The notes under the pieces were generated by a model. The model was not told the origin of the DNA, searched no databases, and worked only from the letters and a program-made list of their open reading frames with translations. A stretch of DNA of 64,000 nt, taken from positions 2,453,501 to 2,517,500 of the forward strand of contig PQWQ01000001.1 of NCBI GenBank assembly GCA_002943765.1. The letters are read 5' to 3'. The translations under genes were made by a program, and so were the position numbers. This document shows positions 1-12,624 of this stretch, one piece after another. The number at the start of each line of letters is the position of its first letter. Position 1 is the first letter of the stretch. This stretch comes from Psoroptes ovis (lineage: Eukaryota > Arthropoda > Arachnida > Sarcoptiformes > Psoroptidae).

Positions 1-1
1 C

Positions 2-571
2 AAGCCGCAATGGCTCTTTGTCCAATGAGTTTTTTAAAAGACCTAGGGCGATGGGTTCCCATAGGTTAACATTCTGTATCACTGCAGGTTCCATAATTCT
101 TCTGTATGCCTGCCATTCTGTACACTTGCCGTCGAATCGAGGCAATTGATCTTGTCGAATATCTCTCGCTAGATTCACTTGTACTGGTTGATGTACATTT
201 GCTGGTTGGGCAGTGTCTGAAATTGATCTCAACTGTTGCAGCCTCTCGTTCAATTGTTGCACATCGTCCTCATTGTTAATCGTTATATTTAAAACTTCAC
301 TAGTAGGATTGGTACTGGAACTGGAATGGGAATTAGCTTTGCTGTTCAATTCTTCAATATATTCATCGATTTGAACCAAGTAACGATCCATTTTTTTAGA
401 TTCTTCTTCTGGTACATCATCCTCCATATGGTCCAATAATCTGTTGTGAAGTAATACCAGTTGTTGTCTTAATTCATTCGCTTGATCCACTGCCAATTTT
501 CTGGAACGAGCCATGGTGATGTTTCTGCGGCAGGTTCGCAAATCATTTTTCAATTCTTGTGGCAGGTCCAT
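2..571 (-). CDS. LTR-retrotransposon gag-like ORF, 3' part cut by window edge
   Basis: An open frame of 190 codons runs from an ATG at 571 to the left edge without a stop. The N-terminal ~90 residues are charged and helical, with a basic stretch near residues 12-25 and an acidic stretch around 55-75. Around residues 145-165 it reads LPRFDGKCTEWQAYRR, which resembles the 'LPxFdGd..eW..F' signature of DUF1759-type gag proteins in BEL/Pao and some gypsy elements. A putative LTR and about 160 nt of leader lie directly upstream (732-1079). The frame is undamaged here, so the element may be fairly young. It is in the same orientation as the neuropeptide receptor gene and probably sits inside that gene's next intron. 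Clade assignment (BEL/Pao versus gypsy) is not secure because no pol is in view. Confidence 0.65.
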   Translation of the reverse strand, partial: MDLPQELKNDLRTCRRNITMARSRKLAVDQANELRQQLVLLHNRLLDHMEDDVPEEESKKMDRYLVQIDEYIEELNSKANSHSSSSTNPTSEVLNITINNEDDVQQLNERLQQLRSISDTAQPANVHQPVQVNLARDIRQDQLPRFDGKCTEWQAYRRIMEPAVIQNVNLWEPIALGLLKNSLDKEPLRL

Positions 572-731
572 AGTGTTCGAAATATTTGATTTCGATTAAT
601 GTGACTGATAATAATAAACCAAAACCCAATTTAAATGATGACCGAACAATAACCAATGAAACCCAAAATATCAATAGCTCAAAATCGGTAATACATATAA
701 CCAATGAAAAAAATTAATAAAAGATTTGTCG

Positions 732-1079
732 TGTAACGATACCACGACGAATTATGTAATCAAAACAAAAAAACGAAATCTGGATAGTTTGTTGATGATT
801 AGATAATTTTGAAATCTTTATTACTGAAATTAAAATTAACAGATTAACATTAATGTGATTAACAAAAAATAAATATTTACATTTTTTAAGGTATTAGGGA
901 TTCTGATAATTTTAACCAAAATTCAAACAAAAATTAACAATCAAAAAAACATAACGTACAAAAACATTAAACTACAACGGCCAAACGTTTCAGCTCCACA
1001 GCGCACAAAACTATACCACCAATGCGCAGGCAACGACACCAAATCTAGCGAAACGCGCCATCGCGCGACACCACACACA
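732..1079 (-). repeat. Putative 5' LTR of the gag element at the left edge
   Basis: On the minus strand this segment begins TGTGTGTGGTGTCGCGCG and ends TATCGTTACA, so it has TG...CA ends. It is followed by a leader and the gag ATG at 571. The half distal to gag (960-1079) is much more GC-rich than its surroundings. An AATAAA-type signal (CAGTAATAAAG) lies in the gag-proximal third, as expected for an LTR. The TATCGTTACA end is identical to the end of the putative LTR at 35701-35950. The outer boundary at 1079 is a guess because the second LTR is outside the window. Confidence 0.4.
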
Positions 1080-1694
1080 TACCATTTTATAATATGATTG
1101 ACATTTATATTGATTAAATTTTGATTTTGCTTAATTAAAAAAAAAAGAAATGTTATTTTCAAATATACTATGCTGACATTCAAAAAAAAAACTACATGGA
1201 ATTTAATTTAAAAAAGAAAAATTGATCTAATCAGAATTGATTTATTTTGGATTAATTCTTCGAAATCAATTGTCATTCAAGAAATTTGGAAAACTAGTTA
1301 TTTATAAATTGCTAATATATTGACATTTGTATGATTTAATCTTGAATTTAAATGAAAAAAAAAGAAATTCGTTTGATCATAACTGAATAAATTGAAATTA
1401 CTTTTTGAAATTACGACGACATTTGAACTCAATAGAAAAAATTTCGTTTTATTATTGAAATATTGTTATTTATTGCATAATAGGTGCTTACAAGTTATTA
1501 GTATTCATGTTTGTTGTTGTTTGTTATTATGATTTCAATTGATAATGTTTTTAAATTCTCTTTCTATAATAATTCGATTCGGTATTATTTATTGATCTTG
1601 AATGACACTAATAATTTATATTCTATCAAATAAGCATCGGACAATTCACATGATAAAATTGTAATGTAAAAAAAGAATTAGAAAAATTACTCAC

Positions 1695-1838
1695 ATTCCA
1701 ACATACAGATGACATTGCGATCCAATGACATATTAAAAATTTGTTGAAATTTGCATTTATCAAATGAAAATCGACCAATAAATGATATAAATTCAATGGC
1801 ATCCAACAAATACCGAACATGGCAACAATTAATATTAG
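1695..1838 (-). CDS. Neuropeptide GPCR, coding exon 3 (helix 6 to start of helix 7)
   Basis: This 144-nt exon (48 codons) is flanked by an acceptor (TTGTGCAG) and a donor (GTGAGT), phase 0 on both sides. It encodes helix 6 with the class A signature FGICWMPLNLYHLL (FxxCWxP) and a short extracellular loop 3. It continues into helix 7 with ICHWIAMSSVCWN, ending at the Asn of the expected NPxxY motif. Invertebrate NPY-like and RYamide/luqin receptors carry a very similar 'ICHWIAMSS..NPF.Y' stretch (known family feature). The following exon, with PxxY, helix 8 and the C-tail, is not found between 1 and 1694 and must lie off the left edge. A retroelement occupies at least 2-1079 of that intron. 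Confidence 0.9.
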
Positions 1839-2107
1839 CTGCACAATATATTCAATAAATATATGAGTGTATGATGATGGCAAAAATTTTGTTAGTTTTC
1901 AGGCGATGGAAAATGAAAAAGAAAAATGAGAATAAAATGAATGAAATTAATTTGAAATTCAATTATAATTCAATTTAATGAATTCAAAATTCAATTCTTG
2001 ATTAAATATGATTGTATAATTTTTGACTTCAAATGATGTTCATTTTTATTATTATTGTAATTTTCTAAGAAATTATAAATTAAATAATTTTATATAAAAG
2101 TAAATTA

Positions 2108-2172
2108 TTAGGCTGTCCTAAAAGTTATTTCCGTTTAATAAATAGAGTTGCTGATGAAAATCGGCCACCTAA
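2108..2172. mobile_element. Possible degenerate mariner-like MITE
   Basis: The left end TTAGGCTGTCC follows a TA dinucleotide. The right end read on the opposite strand is TTAGGTGGCCG, also next to TA. It matches the end sequence of four better copies elsewhere in the window, but inverted-repeat identity is weak beyond the first ~11 nt. It may be a relic or a chance match of the right end. Confidence 0.35.
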
Positions 2173-3476
2173 TATTTTCACTAAATTTGTACTTTTATGA
2201 CATTTTCATTGTATGTGGATGTTTGTGTTTTATCAGTCAAATAACAAATACAAATAATGAGAAACATCTCATACATATAAACACACGCACACACACATTG
2301 TATAAAATGTTTAAATACCACATACGATGAATGAATGATTAAAATTCAAAAAAGAAAAAAGAAATCGTGTATTGAATAACAGTTTTTCGTCTTTCCATAC
2401 ATTTTGAATAGAATATTGAATAAAAATAGAATTTAGAACTAAACAAATTTCAAATACGATTTTCTAAGAAATTTATTTACATTTTTTTTTTGTTTGTTGT
2501 TCTCGTTACCTGTTTTTACATGTAACAAACATGGAAGCAATTCAATTGAAAATATTTTAAAATTTGTTTAATTTTTTTTTTTTTTTTTTTGAATTTCAAA
2601 CGATGATATTCTTTATTTTATTTTGAATTGAAATTTAATTTAAAATTTGTTTTGATTTTTCTTCCGATTCGTATTATGATTATTCTTACTTTTTTGGAAT
2701 TAGAATTTCAATTTCAAAAAAATTCATTTCCGAAGAATTTGATGGTACAAAAAGAATTCAATTATCAAATAAACATTTTATTTCAATTGATTGCCAATTT
2801 TTCATTGCACATACAAACACAAATACAAACAGGAATAAATGAAATTCAAGTGAAAATTTATTACCAAAAATTGGTAGGGAAAAAATAAATGTTTTTTTTC
2901 AATGAAATAGAAATAATGGTAAAAAATGATTAATCATTGAAATTTCAATGAAATTTTCGATCAATTCCCATCATCATCATCATCATAGTTTTCATCAAAA
3001 GATAACTTAACCAAAAAACCAAAAAAGAAAAAAATATATTGAAAAATCATCCAACCAACCAAAAAAAAACTCGTTGAAAAAATGAAAATATTTTTTCTAT
3101 GAATTTAATTGAAATTATTATTATTATGAATTATAAATTAATATTAATATTATCATTATTATTATTATTAGCAATTTTTGATAATATTTCATTTATTTTA
3201 TTATTCATTTTTTTTCTTCAAAAATACATTTCCAAGGATCAGAATTTTTTGAATTTTCAGCAATTTTTTTCCTCTTCTTATCTTGAAATATTCAATTCTT
3301 TTCTATCATTATTTTTCGTTTGCCCCAAACATAAATAATTACCCTTGGGAGCGACCACCAACCAGTGAACGATACGATTCCATACATTTTTGCGAAAAAA
3401 TATGATTATAATAATTATTATTTAACGCGAGATATGATTGAAATTAATGACATACATTCATACATATGCAAATATA

Positions 3477-3557
3477 TCAAGCTGTCCGAAAAGTTCTTGC
3501 GTGTTTTTCAACGAAATTTTCGTTGAAAATTCCTCAATAACTTTTCGGACAACCAAA
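3477..3557. mobile_element. Mariner-like MITE, 81 bp, TA target duplication
   Basis: The ends are TCAAGCTGTCCGAAAAGTT and, on the other strand, TTTGGTTGTCCGAAAAGTT, each directly preceded by TA (3475-3476 and 3558-3559). The centre contains a second small palindrome (AACGAAATTTTCGTT). It has no coding capacity. The ends match the TTGTCC...AAGTTC termini typical of mariner elements, so it was probably mobilised by a mariner transposase. It lies in receptor intron 2. Confidence 0.75.
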
Positions 3558-6500
3558 TATATTCTTGTAGGAAAAAATTAAAATTTTCTCGTTTATTTTG
3601 TCTGTTTGCTCATTGTTGTTGTTACTGTTGTGAACTAATAAGGAAAAAAATGACTAAACATTTTTCACAATCAGATGTGTTGAAAGGTACGACAATAATC
3701 AGAATTGTATTAAATTCTAGTATTATCATTATTATTATCATCGTTGAAAAGATTGAATATTAGCAAAAAAAAAAAAAAATTTGAATGAAATCAAATGAAA
3801 TGAGACATTTGGAATCGTGTGAACTATTGTCACCATGAACCCTTTTTGTTTCGTAGAAATTTTCCTATTTCATTCATTTCAATTTTTGAAGGAAATGATA
3901 ATATTATCAATATTGATTTCAATGTTTTTTTATTCATACATAATCAGCTTTTTTTAAGGTTTTCAGAATTCTATCTAAATGTAAATATTTTCAACGAAAA
4001 AAGTTTTAATGATAAGTTAATGTTATTGGAAAGTTTCTAATGAATAAGAGATGATCATGAGATATGATGAGAATATATTTTGAATTCCTGTTTTTTAAGG
4101 TCAAATTCAAATTATCAAATGATGCTCAAATTGAATAATTTGATTTGAATTATTTTTGTGATATACTTTATGATGAATTTGATTCGAATCTAATATCGAT
4201 ATCATTTTTTTTAATATACTAATGGAATGCCAATGTTTTGAATTACATTGAATCATTTTTGAATATGGGAAAACATTTTCCAATTCAACGAATCAAATCA
4301 AAGAATCGAAGAAATTCAATATCGATAGGAAAATTCGTGATAAATTGGAAATTTTTGGCTTAGTTTCTTTCTTGAATAAAATTTTCAATTAGATAATCAA
4401 ATAGTTGTTATTATCATCATTGAATGTAAATTTGTATAAAATTTCAACATTTTGTCGTTTGCTTACATATTACACACATTGTGAGTAAAATTTTAATTAC
4501 AATCGTACAATAATGATAATCAAGATAAGGATCATGAATGCATTTGTTTTAATTATTTATAAACTCAAAAATAAAGATAATAAATGAAAATTATTCATTT
4601 TCAAAATGTAATGTCAAGATTCGTACAGATATCTACGCGCCTGAAATCGTGGCATGCTTACGTTAGTCAATTAGTGAATGACAATTAATTAAGCATCTTT
4701 CTCGATGTTTAATTTAATTAATATTTATCAAATTTCACGTCGAAATGTGCATACATGTACTGAATCGTTAATGTTTGTACATAAGTACCAATATCCGTTG
4801 ATAAAAATGAGAGAAAAAAATTGAAATTTTCTTTTTTTTAATTTTGTTGTTTTCGCTATTCATTCATTTCTATTGTAATCGTAATTGTACTTATAAGTCC
4901 TATAATATTCCAAAGATTCAAATACATTTGTGGATAGACTCAATTTAATTCAGACAAACAAAAAAAAAACTTTGCTCTCATCACTGTTGTTGTCATATAA
5001 AAGGTCTTGAATTAATTTAGCAAAAAAAAATTGACAGAAAAGAAAATAGAAAATTGTCATTTCAATGATCAGTGATTATAATTATTATCATTATTTTATT
5101 ATCATCATCCTCATCATCATCATTTCATTTGCAGAATTTGCAAAATTTTCCCTAAAATGATTATTCCAAAACAACTAAAATTCGATATTCGTTTCTTTCC
5201 CATCAAATAACATTTTTTTTTTTTGTTTTCGATTTAATACTATTATTACAAGTATTTTGGTGAATTTATTACGATTTCGTCGCATTTAAACGAATTTTGA
5301 GTTTGAAAGATGGAAATTTCGACACAGTCGATAACATAATACTCATCATTTTATTATTATCATTGTTTTATTTATATTTAGGCTTTTAAATGTTTCTAAA
5401 TTTCTAAATTTGTTTCTTTTATTATTAAAAGAAATTTTCAACCCTTTCGATTTCGTCGTAAAATTTATTTGTTTGTTGAAAACATTATGAATTTTATATA
5501 AGCTAAAAGGGCTTATAAAATAAATGAATAAAAGCAACCGTCAAGATCAAAAAAAAGACATGCATCTCAACAAAAAAACCCATTACTTTATTGTAAATAT
5601 CTTTTACAAATTATCTTTTCACAAAATCTCATACATTTATTTTTTTCCGGTTAATTTAAATGATAATGACTCGCTATTATCATTATTATTATTAGTGTTT
5701 TTTCTTTTTTGGTTAAAATTCAATTTTTCAAACATAAAATTCTGTTTCATGATATTATTTTTATCATCAAACAAACACAAATATATGTTGTACTAATAAT
5801 ATTTACATATGAATAAATGAATATAAGAAATACATTTATTCCAAAAAAAATAAAATAAAATAAAATGAAAATAAATCAAATTCTTGCATAAATCTAAATG
5901 TGTGTTGGCGGTGTGTGCTTTTCTCTCGAATGAATATATTCATATTCATATTATCATCATTATCATTATTATTTAACGATCCATGAAAAAATTTCAATAA
6001 GAATAATGAATTGAAAGAAAAAAAAATGAATGAATAAATACTTTTTTATTTTTAATGTATTTGTTGTTTGATGCCATTTCAAATTGATTGTAATAATAAT
6101 TACCTACAACTGTTTTTTGCAGCGAAATTATTACAATCATACAATATAAACATATATTTATAAATATTCATCTTTGATCATATTTGAATACAAGCAATGA
6201 AAAATGTATGGAAACATGTTGAAAATAATTTTCAATTTCGGCTTTACAAATTATATAATATTAATCATTGTAAAAGCACTCATCATAATTGTTATCATGT
6301 TTTTTTCTGTTTTAAATAATCAATTTATTCTTTTTAATCATAAATATTTAATATTATAATGATGATGATAATTATGATAATTTATCTTTTGAAATTCACC
6401 ACAATTATTATTATTATTATAATTATATTTTTATTCATAATTCATGGTAAATAATTATGATAATTATCATATTTTCAATGTTGTAAATAATAATAATAAT

Positions 6501-7396
6501 AATAGTAATAATAATGGCAATAATAATCAATTTTGAAAAAAATTACATTAAAATTGATTAATAATTATATAAAATATTTTGCTTGTTTTAGCAAAATTCA
6601 TGCATCAAACACATCTTTATTTATTTATTTCCTCGTTATATTAATGAATTTTTCGATTCTTAATCGAGTTATGTTCGGATGTGTTTGTGTCATCTGATCA
6701 TTAAAAATATGGATTGATTGACCAGCAGACAGATTATAATTAAAGATTAAATGGAAAATTTCGAAAAGTCAAATTGAAGAATTTTGCCTGAAAAAAATTG
6801 TCCAGAAATGATAAAGTCATCAACAAAGAGTAAATAAATGAAACAAAAATATCCTGTAAAATCTTCAATTTCAAATTCCGATCACAATTTCAATATTCAT
6901 GTTTATTAAACTAAATAATGAACGAGAAAAACTTTACAAAACTATTGATTTTGTCTGTAAATTTTTGATTATATCAAATCGAATTTAAAATTTGAAAATT
7001 TGTCTGATGCATATTTGTAATTTAAATAAAAAAGGTGTGAATATCATATTGGGAAATACATCTTTGATTTTTATCGAAAAAAATTGATGAAAGAAAACTA
7101 AAATATTGAAAATATCAATAAAATATTCATATTGACTTTATCACAAACTTTTCAATATTTCATTGTATGTTTGTTTGTTTTATTGTCAACATTATTTGAT
7201 TTGATTCCAATATTTGATATATATTGAATATTTAATATCAAATATCTTGCGATTTGAATATTGATGTCATTAACTGAGAAATCAGTCCGAAGCTACAAAT
7301 AAAATATCAAATGAAAGGCTTTGAATAAATTTCATTTCCTTTTTTTTTGTTATTTTTTTGTTATTTTTTCCTGGAATTCACTGGCTTCATATAGAC

Positions 7397-7476
7397 CAGG
7401 ACTTCTTAAACTACAGTTTTTTACCCCAAAATTGCTTTGAAATTCATTGCAATGCAGTGAAGTTTAAGAAGCCCTG
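7397..7476. mobile_element. hAT-type MITE, 80 bp, 8-bp TSD
   Basis: The terminal inverted repeats are CAGGACTTCTTAAACT and CAGGGCTTCTTAAACT (15 of 16 match). They are flanked by perfect 8-bp direct repeats ATATAGAC at 7389-7396 and 7477-7484. A CAG start plus an 8-bp duplication is the hallmark of hAT elements. It is non-coding and lies in receptor intron 2. Confidence 0.85.
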
Positions 7477-8013
7477 ATATAGACAATAATGTCGAACAAA
7501 ATCAAGAAATAAATGGATTCATTTTATTCTTATGAAACAAATAAATGAATATAACAAAACGAAACGATGAATTCTGGAGGATTGTCATCGATTTGAGAAT
7601 TTCATTTTTTTTCTTCGAAACAATCGTTTCGTTTAGACAAAATTATCATACTCAGTGCATTTGATGCTTGTTTTTGAAAATGAAATACAATTGATTCAAT
7701 CGATTTATCATTTATCCTTTCAATTTTCAATACTTTGATTTGATTTAATATTGAACAAACTGAACGAGAATGAAATCATAAAACATAATTCAAACATTTC
7801 GATAGAGAATCAATCGAAAGATTGGAAATAATTGAAGCAATCATTCGTTACTTTTTGTGGTTCTTTGGTCCAGAAAAAATCAAGAAAATGTTTCAAAATC
7901 TTGTCATTCATTAGTTTGATAATGAATTATGATCAAATGTTTCTTATTTTTTTTTTTTTTTTTTGCCTGAAAAAATTTTTTTGTCTCAAGACATGAAAAC
8001 ATTGAACTTTTAC

Positions 8014-8050
8014 CACACACACACACACACACACACATACACATACACAC
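8014..8050. repeat. (CA)n microsatellite
   Basis: An uninterrupted CA run of about 12 units is followed by interrupted CACATA units. It is intronic, with no coding meaning; the Val/Cys-rich frame across it is an artefact of the repeat. Confidence 0.95.
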
Positions 8051-11000
8051 CAAGAGTGGCAAAACAAAACAAAGAGAAATGATTAATAGTTTTATTTTCC
8101 AAGCGTTCGAAGATTTATTTTTTCTCACAAAAAAAAACTTGAACTAAATTGTTTTATCATTGAATGAATGAATATTGTTAAATGACACAATATATTTATG
8201 ATTGTACGCAGCAGTTGTTGTTGCTGCTTGAAACATGATTTAATATTTATTCGAGTTTTAAAGTTGTAATTGTGATTCAGATGATTCACGATCGTATAAG
8301 AATTTCAATTGTATGATTTTTTTCAAAAATTTTTTCTCTTACTCTCAGGAAAATCCATTTTTATAGAATGAAAATATAAGCTCAACCAAACGATAAGTTT
8401 CATGTTTTTTCTTAAAGAAATTTGATAAAACTTTTAAACACATAAATACACATTATATATCATAAAAATCATATAACAATGACAATTAACGGCTTTTTGT
8501 ATTTGTGTGAAATACGAATTGTCAATTGGTCTACATGATACTTTGTGTACTCATTGTATACTTATGCTGCATGATATGTTTTTCTCAGAAAAGTCAAGTC
8601 TGAAACTAAAACAACAGATGCATCGTCGGATTCATTTATTCGTGCAAATATTTTCATATGACTTTAATTTTTTGAAAAAAAATAGATAAATAAATAAAAT
8701 CTTATTTAAACTAAGAAATAAATAAATTTTTTTTCATCCATCATTAAATACTTATAATAACATCATACATAGACACATCATTTTCATCATTAATGATCAT
8801 CATCATTGGTTCTTCAATCATTAATCATTAAGTTCATTAATTTTAGTTTGAAAATGTTTATTAAAAGTGAAAAAATGGCAATAAAATAAATAAAATTCAT
8901 TTCAAATGCTTTTGAAACATCATTATTGACTCATTCATATTGCACCAGAGCAAATGAATGAATGCAATGTGAATGGAAGAATTGAGAAATTCAGAAAAAA
9001 TTCAGAGAATGAATCCTGTGCATTTTACTTTTTTTTATTTAGAAAGAAAAATTTCCCTGTGACACTGTACAAAATTATTGAAATAATTGGAATTAAAGTA
9101 AATGAAAATAAAAAAGAGAATTGGATGTGAAGAGGCAATGAGAGAGAAATAATAATGGAGAGAAATTCTTTTTTTTATTGATCTAAGAAATTATTATTAT
9201 TTCGAAATTCATTTCATTTCAAATTCATTTAATATTCCATTAAATAAATTTCATTTATTTTTATTTATTTATTCAATTTTTTCTTTTCTTCTCGTTTTTA
9301 ATTCATTTAATTCATTCATTTGATTCATCTATCCATCCATCTATTTCAAAGGGAAAAATCAAAATTTTCAGAAGCGAAAAATGTTTGATTTCCCCCTTGA
9401 AAATACTTATAATTTCTTCCAATGAAGAAAAATTATTTTGACAGTTTTCTATTTCATTTTTTTTTTCTTCCAATCTTTCAGTTTTCACTTTGATTCGATT
9501 TGAATTTTCAAAAAGAAAAAATAAAAAAAAGAAAATCATTTGAATTTAAATGTCAAAAAATTTATGTAAATATAAATTTTTTCATGTTTGTAAACACACA
9601 CATATGCAAAAATATTTGGACAAGAGAATTTTTTACTGAACAAACACTGAATAAACATAGATGGTGATAATAATAATGATGGAAGAAAATGGAAAAAAAG
9701 TAAGAAAATGTAAATGATGATGATGCGTAAAAATATTCATTGAATTTTTTTTTTATATGAATTTTCAAATTTTATTCCATTTTTCTGAGTAAAAACAATG
9801 AAACAAAAACAATGGAAACATTATGACAATTTTTTTATTCGCTTTTGTTTTTCCAAGAATTCCATTCGCAAAGAATTTTTTTACTTTCGCAAAATTTCCA
9901 CTTTATTATCACCATCATTTTTGTTATTATCATTGCTTTTACAAGAACTATTACTATTGTATTAGTTTATCTTGAAATTCAATTATATTCAAATAATTTC
10001 AAATTCAAAGACACAATCGAATTGAAAATCGAGGAAAAATGTGTCTATTATGTGTAACTGTATACAGTAAAGTTTTGTAACGAAAATTTAATTTACTTTG
10101 TTTACTTCTATGAATAATGAATAAATGATGAGTGATGATTTGGATGAATTTTGATGTATTGATGATGTGTGCGTATGATTGATGATATAATTGTGTATTA
10201 CACGTGTGTACTGTGATTTCATTCTATAATCTTTTGCATCGTCGCAGAATATGTACGAGTTTGGCCTATTTATATTGTTGTCTATCATAAGTTTTCGAAA
10301 TTTCGATGCTCGATTCTTTCCTTACAAATCACAATCCAATAAGAAGGTGCTCAGGGCCCTGTTGACAAATCAGCCATAGTTGCATAGAGGTGATTCTTTA
10401 ATCTTACTTCGATGCAAATGCTAAAAAAAGTAGCTGAGCAACTATATTTGTTTAATTATTATTATTATTATTGATATAATTGACAGATTTGATTTTCATT
10501 CTTTCATCGTATTCAATGAATTCATTATTCAATGATTCACTGATTCAATGAAAATCAATGATTGCTGTGCGCTACCAGCAATGCATTTGAATCAATGTAT
10601 TTGTCATTTCAAGTCCAGTATAAAATTTGCTATTGCTAAAGGCACCTACATGATAACCACTAATTATTATAACATATAATACACTTCGATTAATGAACGT
10701 TCATTATTTATAAATGAAATAGTTAATTGATTTGAGTCCAAAAGTCAATAATCGTACTGTAAAAGTACTGGCCTTAGCTTCTCTATTGTGCAAAATGTAA
10801 AATTACAAACAGCTTTCGTCGTATGGGCAACATCACTAAATTCATTATTATTATTATTATTTTTAATTGAAGAAATATTTTCCTCGCCATTCCTTTTGAA
10901 CTTTGATCATAATTTTCAAAGATGGAACAACAAAAAAAAAAAACGAAATCCTCAATACTCAGTCAGGATTTAGGCTTAAAATTGTTTTACAAAATCAATT

Positions 11001-11428
11001 AATTCGATTGTTTCTAAAGAATTGATATTGTTATTCTGATTATTGTAATTTTTAATTAATAATAGGCTTGAAATACGATTTTTTCATTGAAACAAAAAAT
11101 TGAATGATTATTATTATATATTGACTTTTCATTCATTCTTTCACTAATACATTCAATTAATTCATTCGCAAAACACAGGCGTCTGTCTTTCAGGCGATTG
11201 AACAAAGCAGCATTCATAGCGTTCAATGAATAACAATATGACTGGATGAATAATGAATAACTGCGATATGCCAATGGCTCAATAATATTGATGAAAAAAT
11301 TTTTTTCATTTTCATTGTGATTTCATTGCTATTGTTATTACTAGCAGGCGATTCTATATCTTAATTACTATGAAATTCCTGTGAATTATTCGAAACGAAA
11401 TAAAGCAAAAAATAAAATAACTCTACAC

Positions 11429-11561
11429 CACCGTTTCTTAAAACTGTGGATCGCATAGAAAAATTTTGATGCTAAATTCACAACTGTGAGCTGAAAAAGG
11501 TTAGCCCAATAATTGGCCTTCACAAAGAGAATAACGAGACAAAAAAGTTTTAGAAACGCTG
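11429..11561. mobile_element. hAT-type MITE, 133 bp, 8-bp TSD
   Basis: The ends are CACCGTTTCTTAAAACT and, on the opposite strand, CAGCGTTTCTAAAACT. Exact 8-bp duplications CTCTACAC flank it at 11421-11428 and 11562-11569. It has no open frame. It resembles the 80-bp element at 7397 in its ends (TTTCTTAAA-like) but not in its interior. It lies in receptor intron 2. Confidence 0.85.
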
Positions 11562-12488
11562 CTCTACACTGAATTATTACTGTACCTTTTCATCGCAAAT
11601 ATTTTCATTTCTTCATTAGGAAATTATTTTCAATCTCTCTTCATATCATTATCATTATATTATGACTATTTTATCAAATAAATATATGAATTTAATATGA
11701 TATATTTCTTTCATCTTGTAAATTTTTACGATTCTACATAAGAAATTCAGTAAAGAATTTTTCATTAATTATTTGAAAGTATTTTGATCATTTGTAAAAT
11801 TAAGAAAGTAATGAGTTCTTATCAATATTATAATATTACATGTATATTTTCCTTACATTTATAATACGAATAGATCAACATTCATGAATTTAAATGAGGC
11901 AACTATTACTTCCACACTCAAATATATCGATATAATGATGTTTGTCATGAATAAATTGATTTTTTTCTCATTTATCCATACAAAATCCGAAAAATATAAT
12001 TATCATATATATAACAAATTGATAAAAATGATGAAAAAATGAATCAATGCAATAACAAGATTTATCATAGATATTATTTCATCAAAATTATCATTATGAT
12101 TATTATTGTGGGTACAAATCAAATAATGATAGTTTTGTCATTATTTGAACAATAAATTTTATTCGAAGATATGACTAAAAAATATTTATGATCATTATTA
12201 TTTATTTTATTATCGAATGCATCAAAATTAAGTAAAGACATAAATTCATATATAAATTGTATTAAATCACAATAAGAATGATAGCAATGATAATGATAAT
12301 GTTGATACATTTTTTTCGCATAGAAAGTTCAAAGAAAAAATCCAATATTTTGGTTGATTTATATTTTTTTTATTACTAGGATTTTTTTATAGCAATCACA
12401 TTATTTGATACTTTTTATTTCAGATAGAACGAATAGATACAAAATGTATTTCAAATGTAAGATATGTAAAAAAATAAATACTACTTAC

Positions 12489-12624
12489 CATAGCTAAACG
12501 CTTACGTCGAGCTGAATCCTGTTCCATTCTGCGTTTACTATTAGCTTTTTGTGCAATACGACCTTGTTTTGCAACAACATGGCCAATTTTCACATACAAA
12601 ACACATATTAATCCTAATGGAATT
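12489..12624 (-). CDS. Neuropeptide GPCR, coding exon 2 (helix 5 to intracellular loop 3)
   Basis: The exon is 136 nt between an acceptor (CAATTCAAAG) and a GTAAGT donor. Its first base completes the Leu codon left open by exon 1, so the junction reads LTQYL-IPLGLICVLYVKIGH, a continuous helix 5. The remaining 45 codons give intracellular loop 3, which is short and basic (KANSKRRMEQDSARRKRLAM), and end in phase 0 before helix 6 in exon 3. The seamless reading across two introns, 6.6 and 10.6 kb long, is strong evidence that the three exons form one gene. Confidence 0.92.

Larger units (their letters stand above)
1839..12488 (-). other. Receptor intron 2 (10.65 kb) with MITEs and simple repeats
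   Basis: This is the interval between receptor exons 2 and 3, bounded by a GTAAGT donor and a CAG acceptor. It is AT-rich with many homopolymer runs. Recognisable contents are two mariner-like MITEs (2108-2172 and 3477-3557), two hAT-type MITEs (7397-7476 and 11429-11561) and a CA microsatellite near 8014-8050. The small open frames in it have strongly biased composition and no recognisable domain. I see no other gene. Confidence 0.75.

Noticed and set aside
941..1183. 80-codon minus-strand frame
   Set aside because: It overlaps the putative LTR and has no domain; the Trp/Arg part is from the GC-rich LTR segment.
7904..8128. Frame with a Cys/Val repeat
   Set aside because: Produced by the CA microsatellite.
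10570..10680. tRNA-like A box (minus strand TAGTGGTTATCATG) suggesting a tRNA or SINE
   Set aside because: No matching B box at the right distance, no cloverleaf and no acceptor stem; chance likely.
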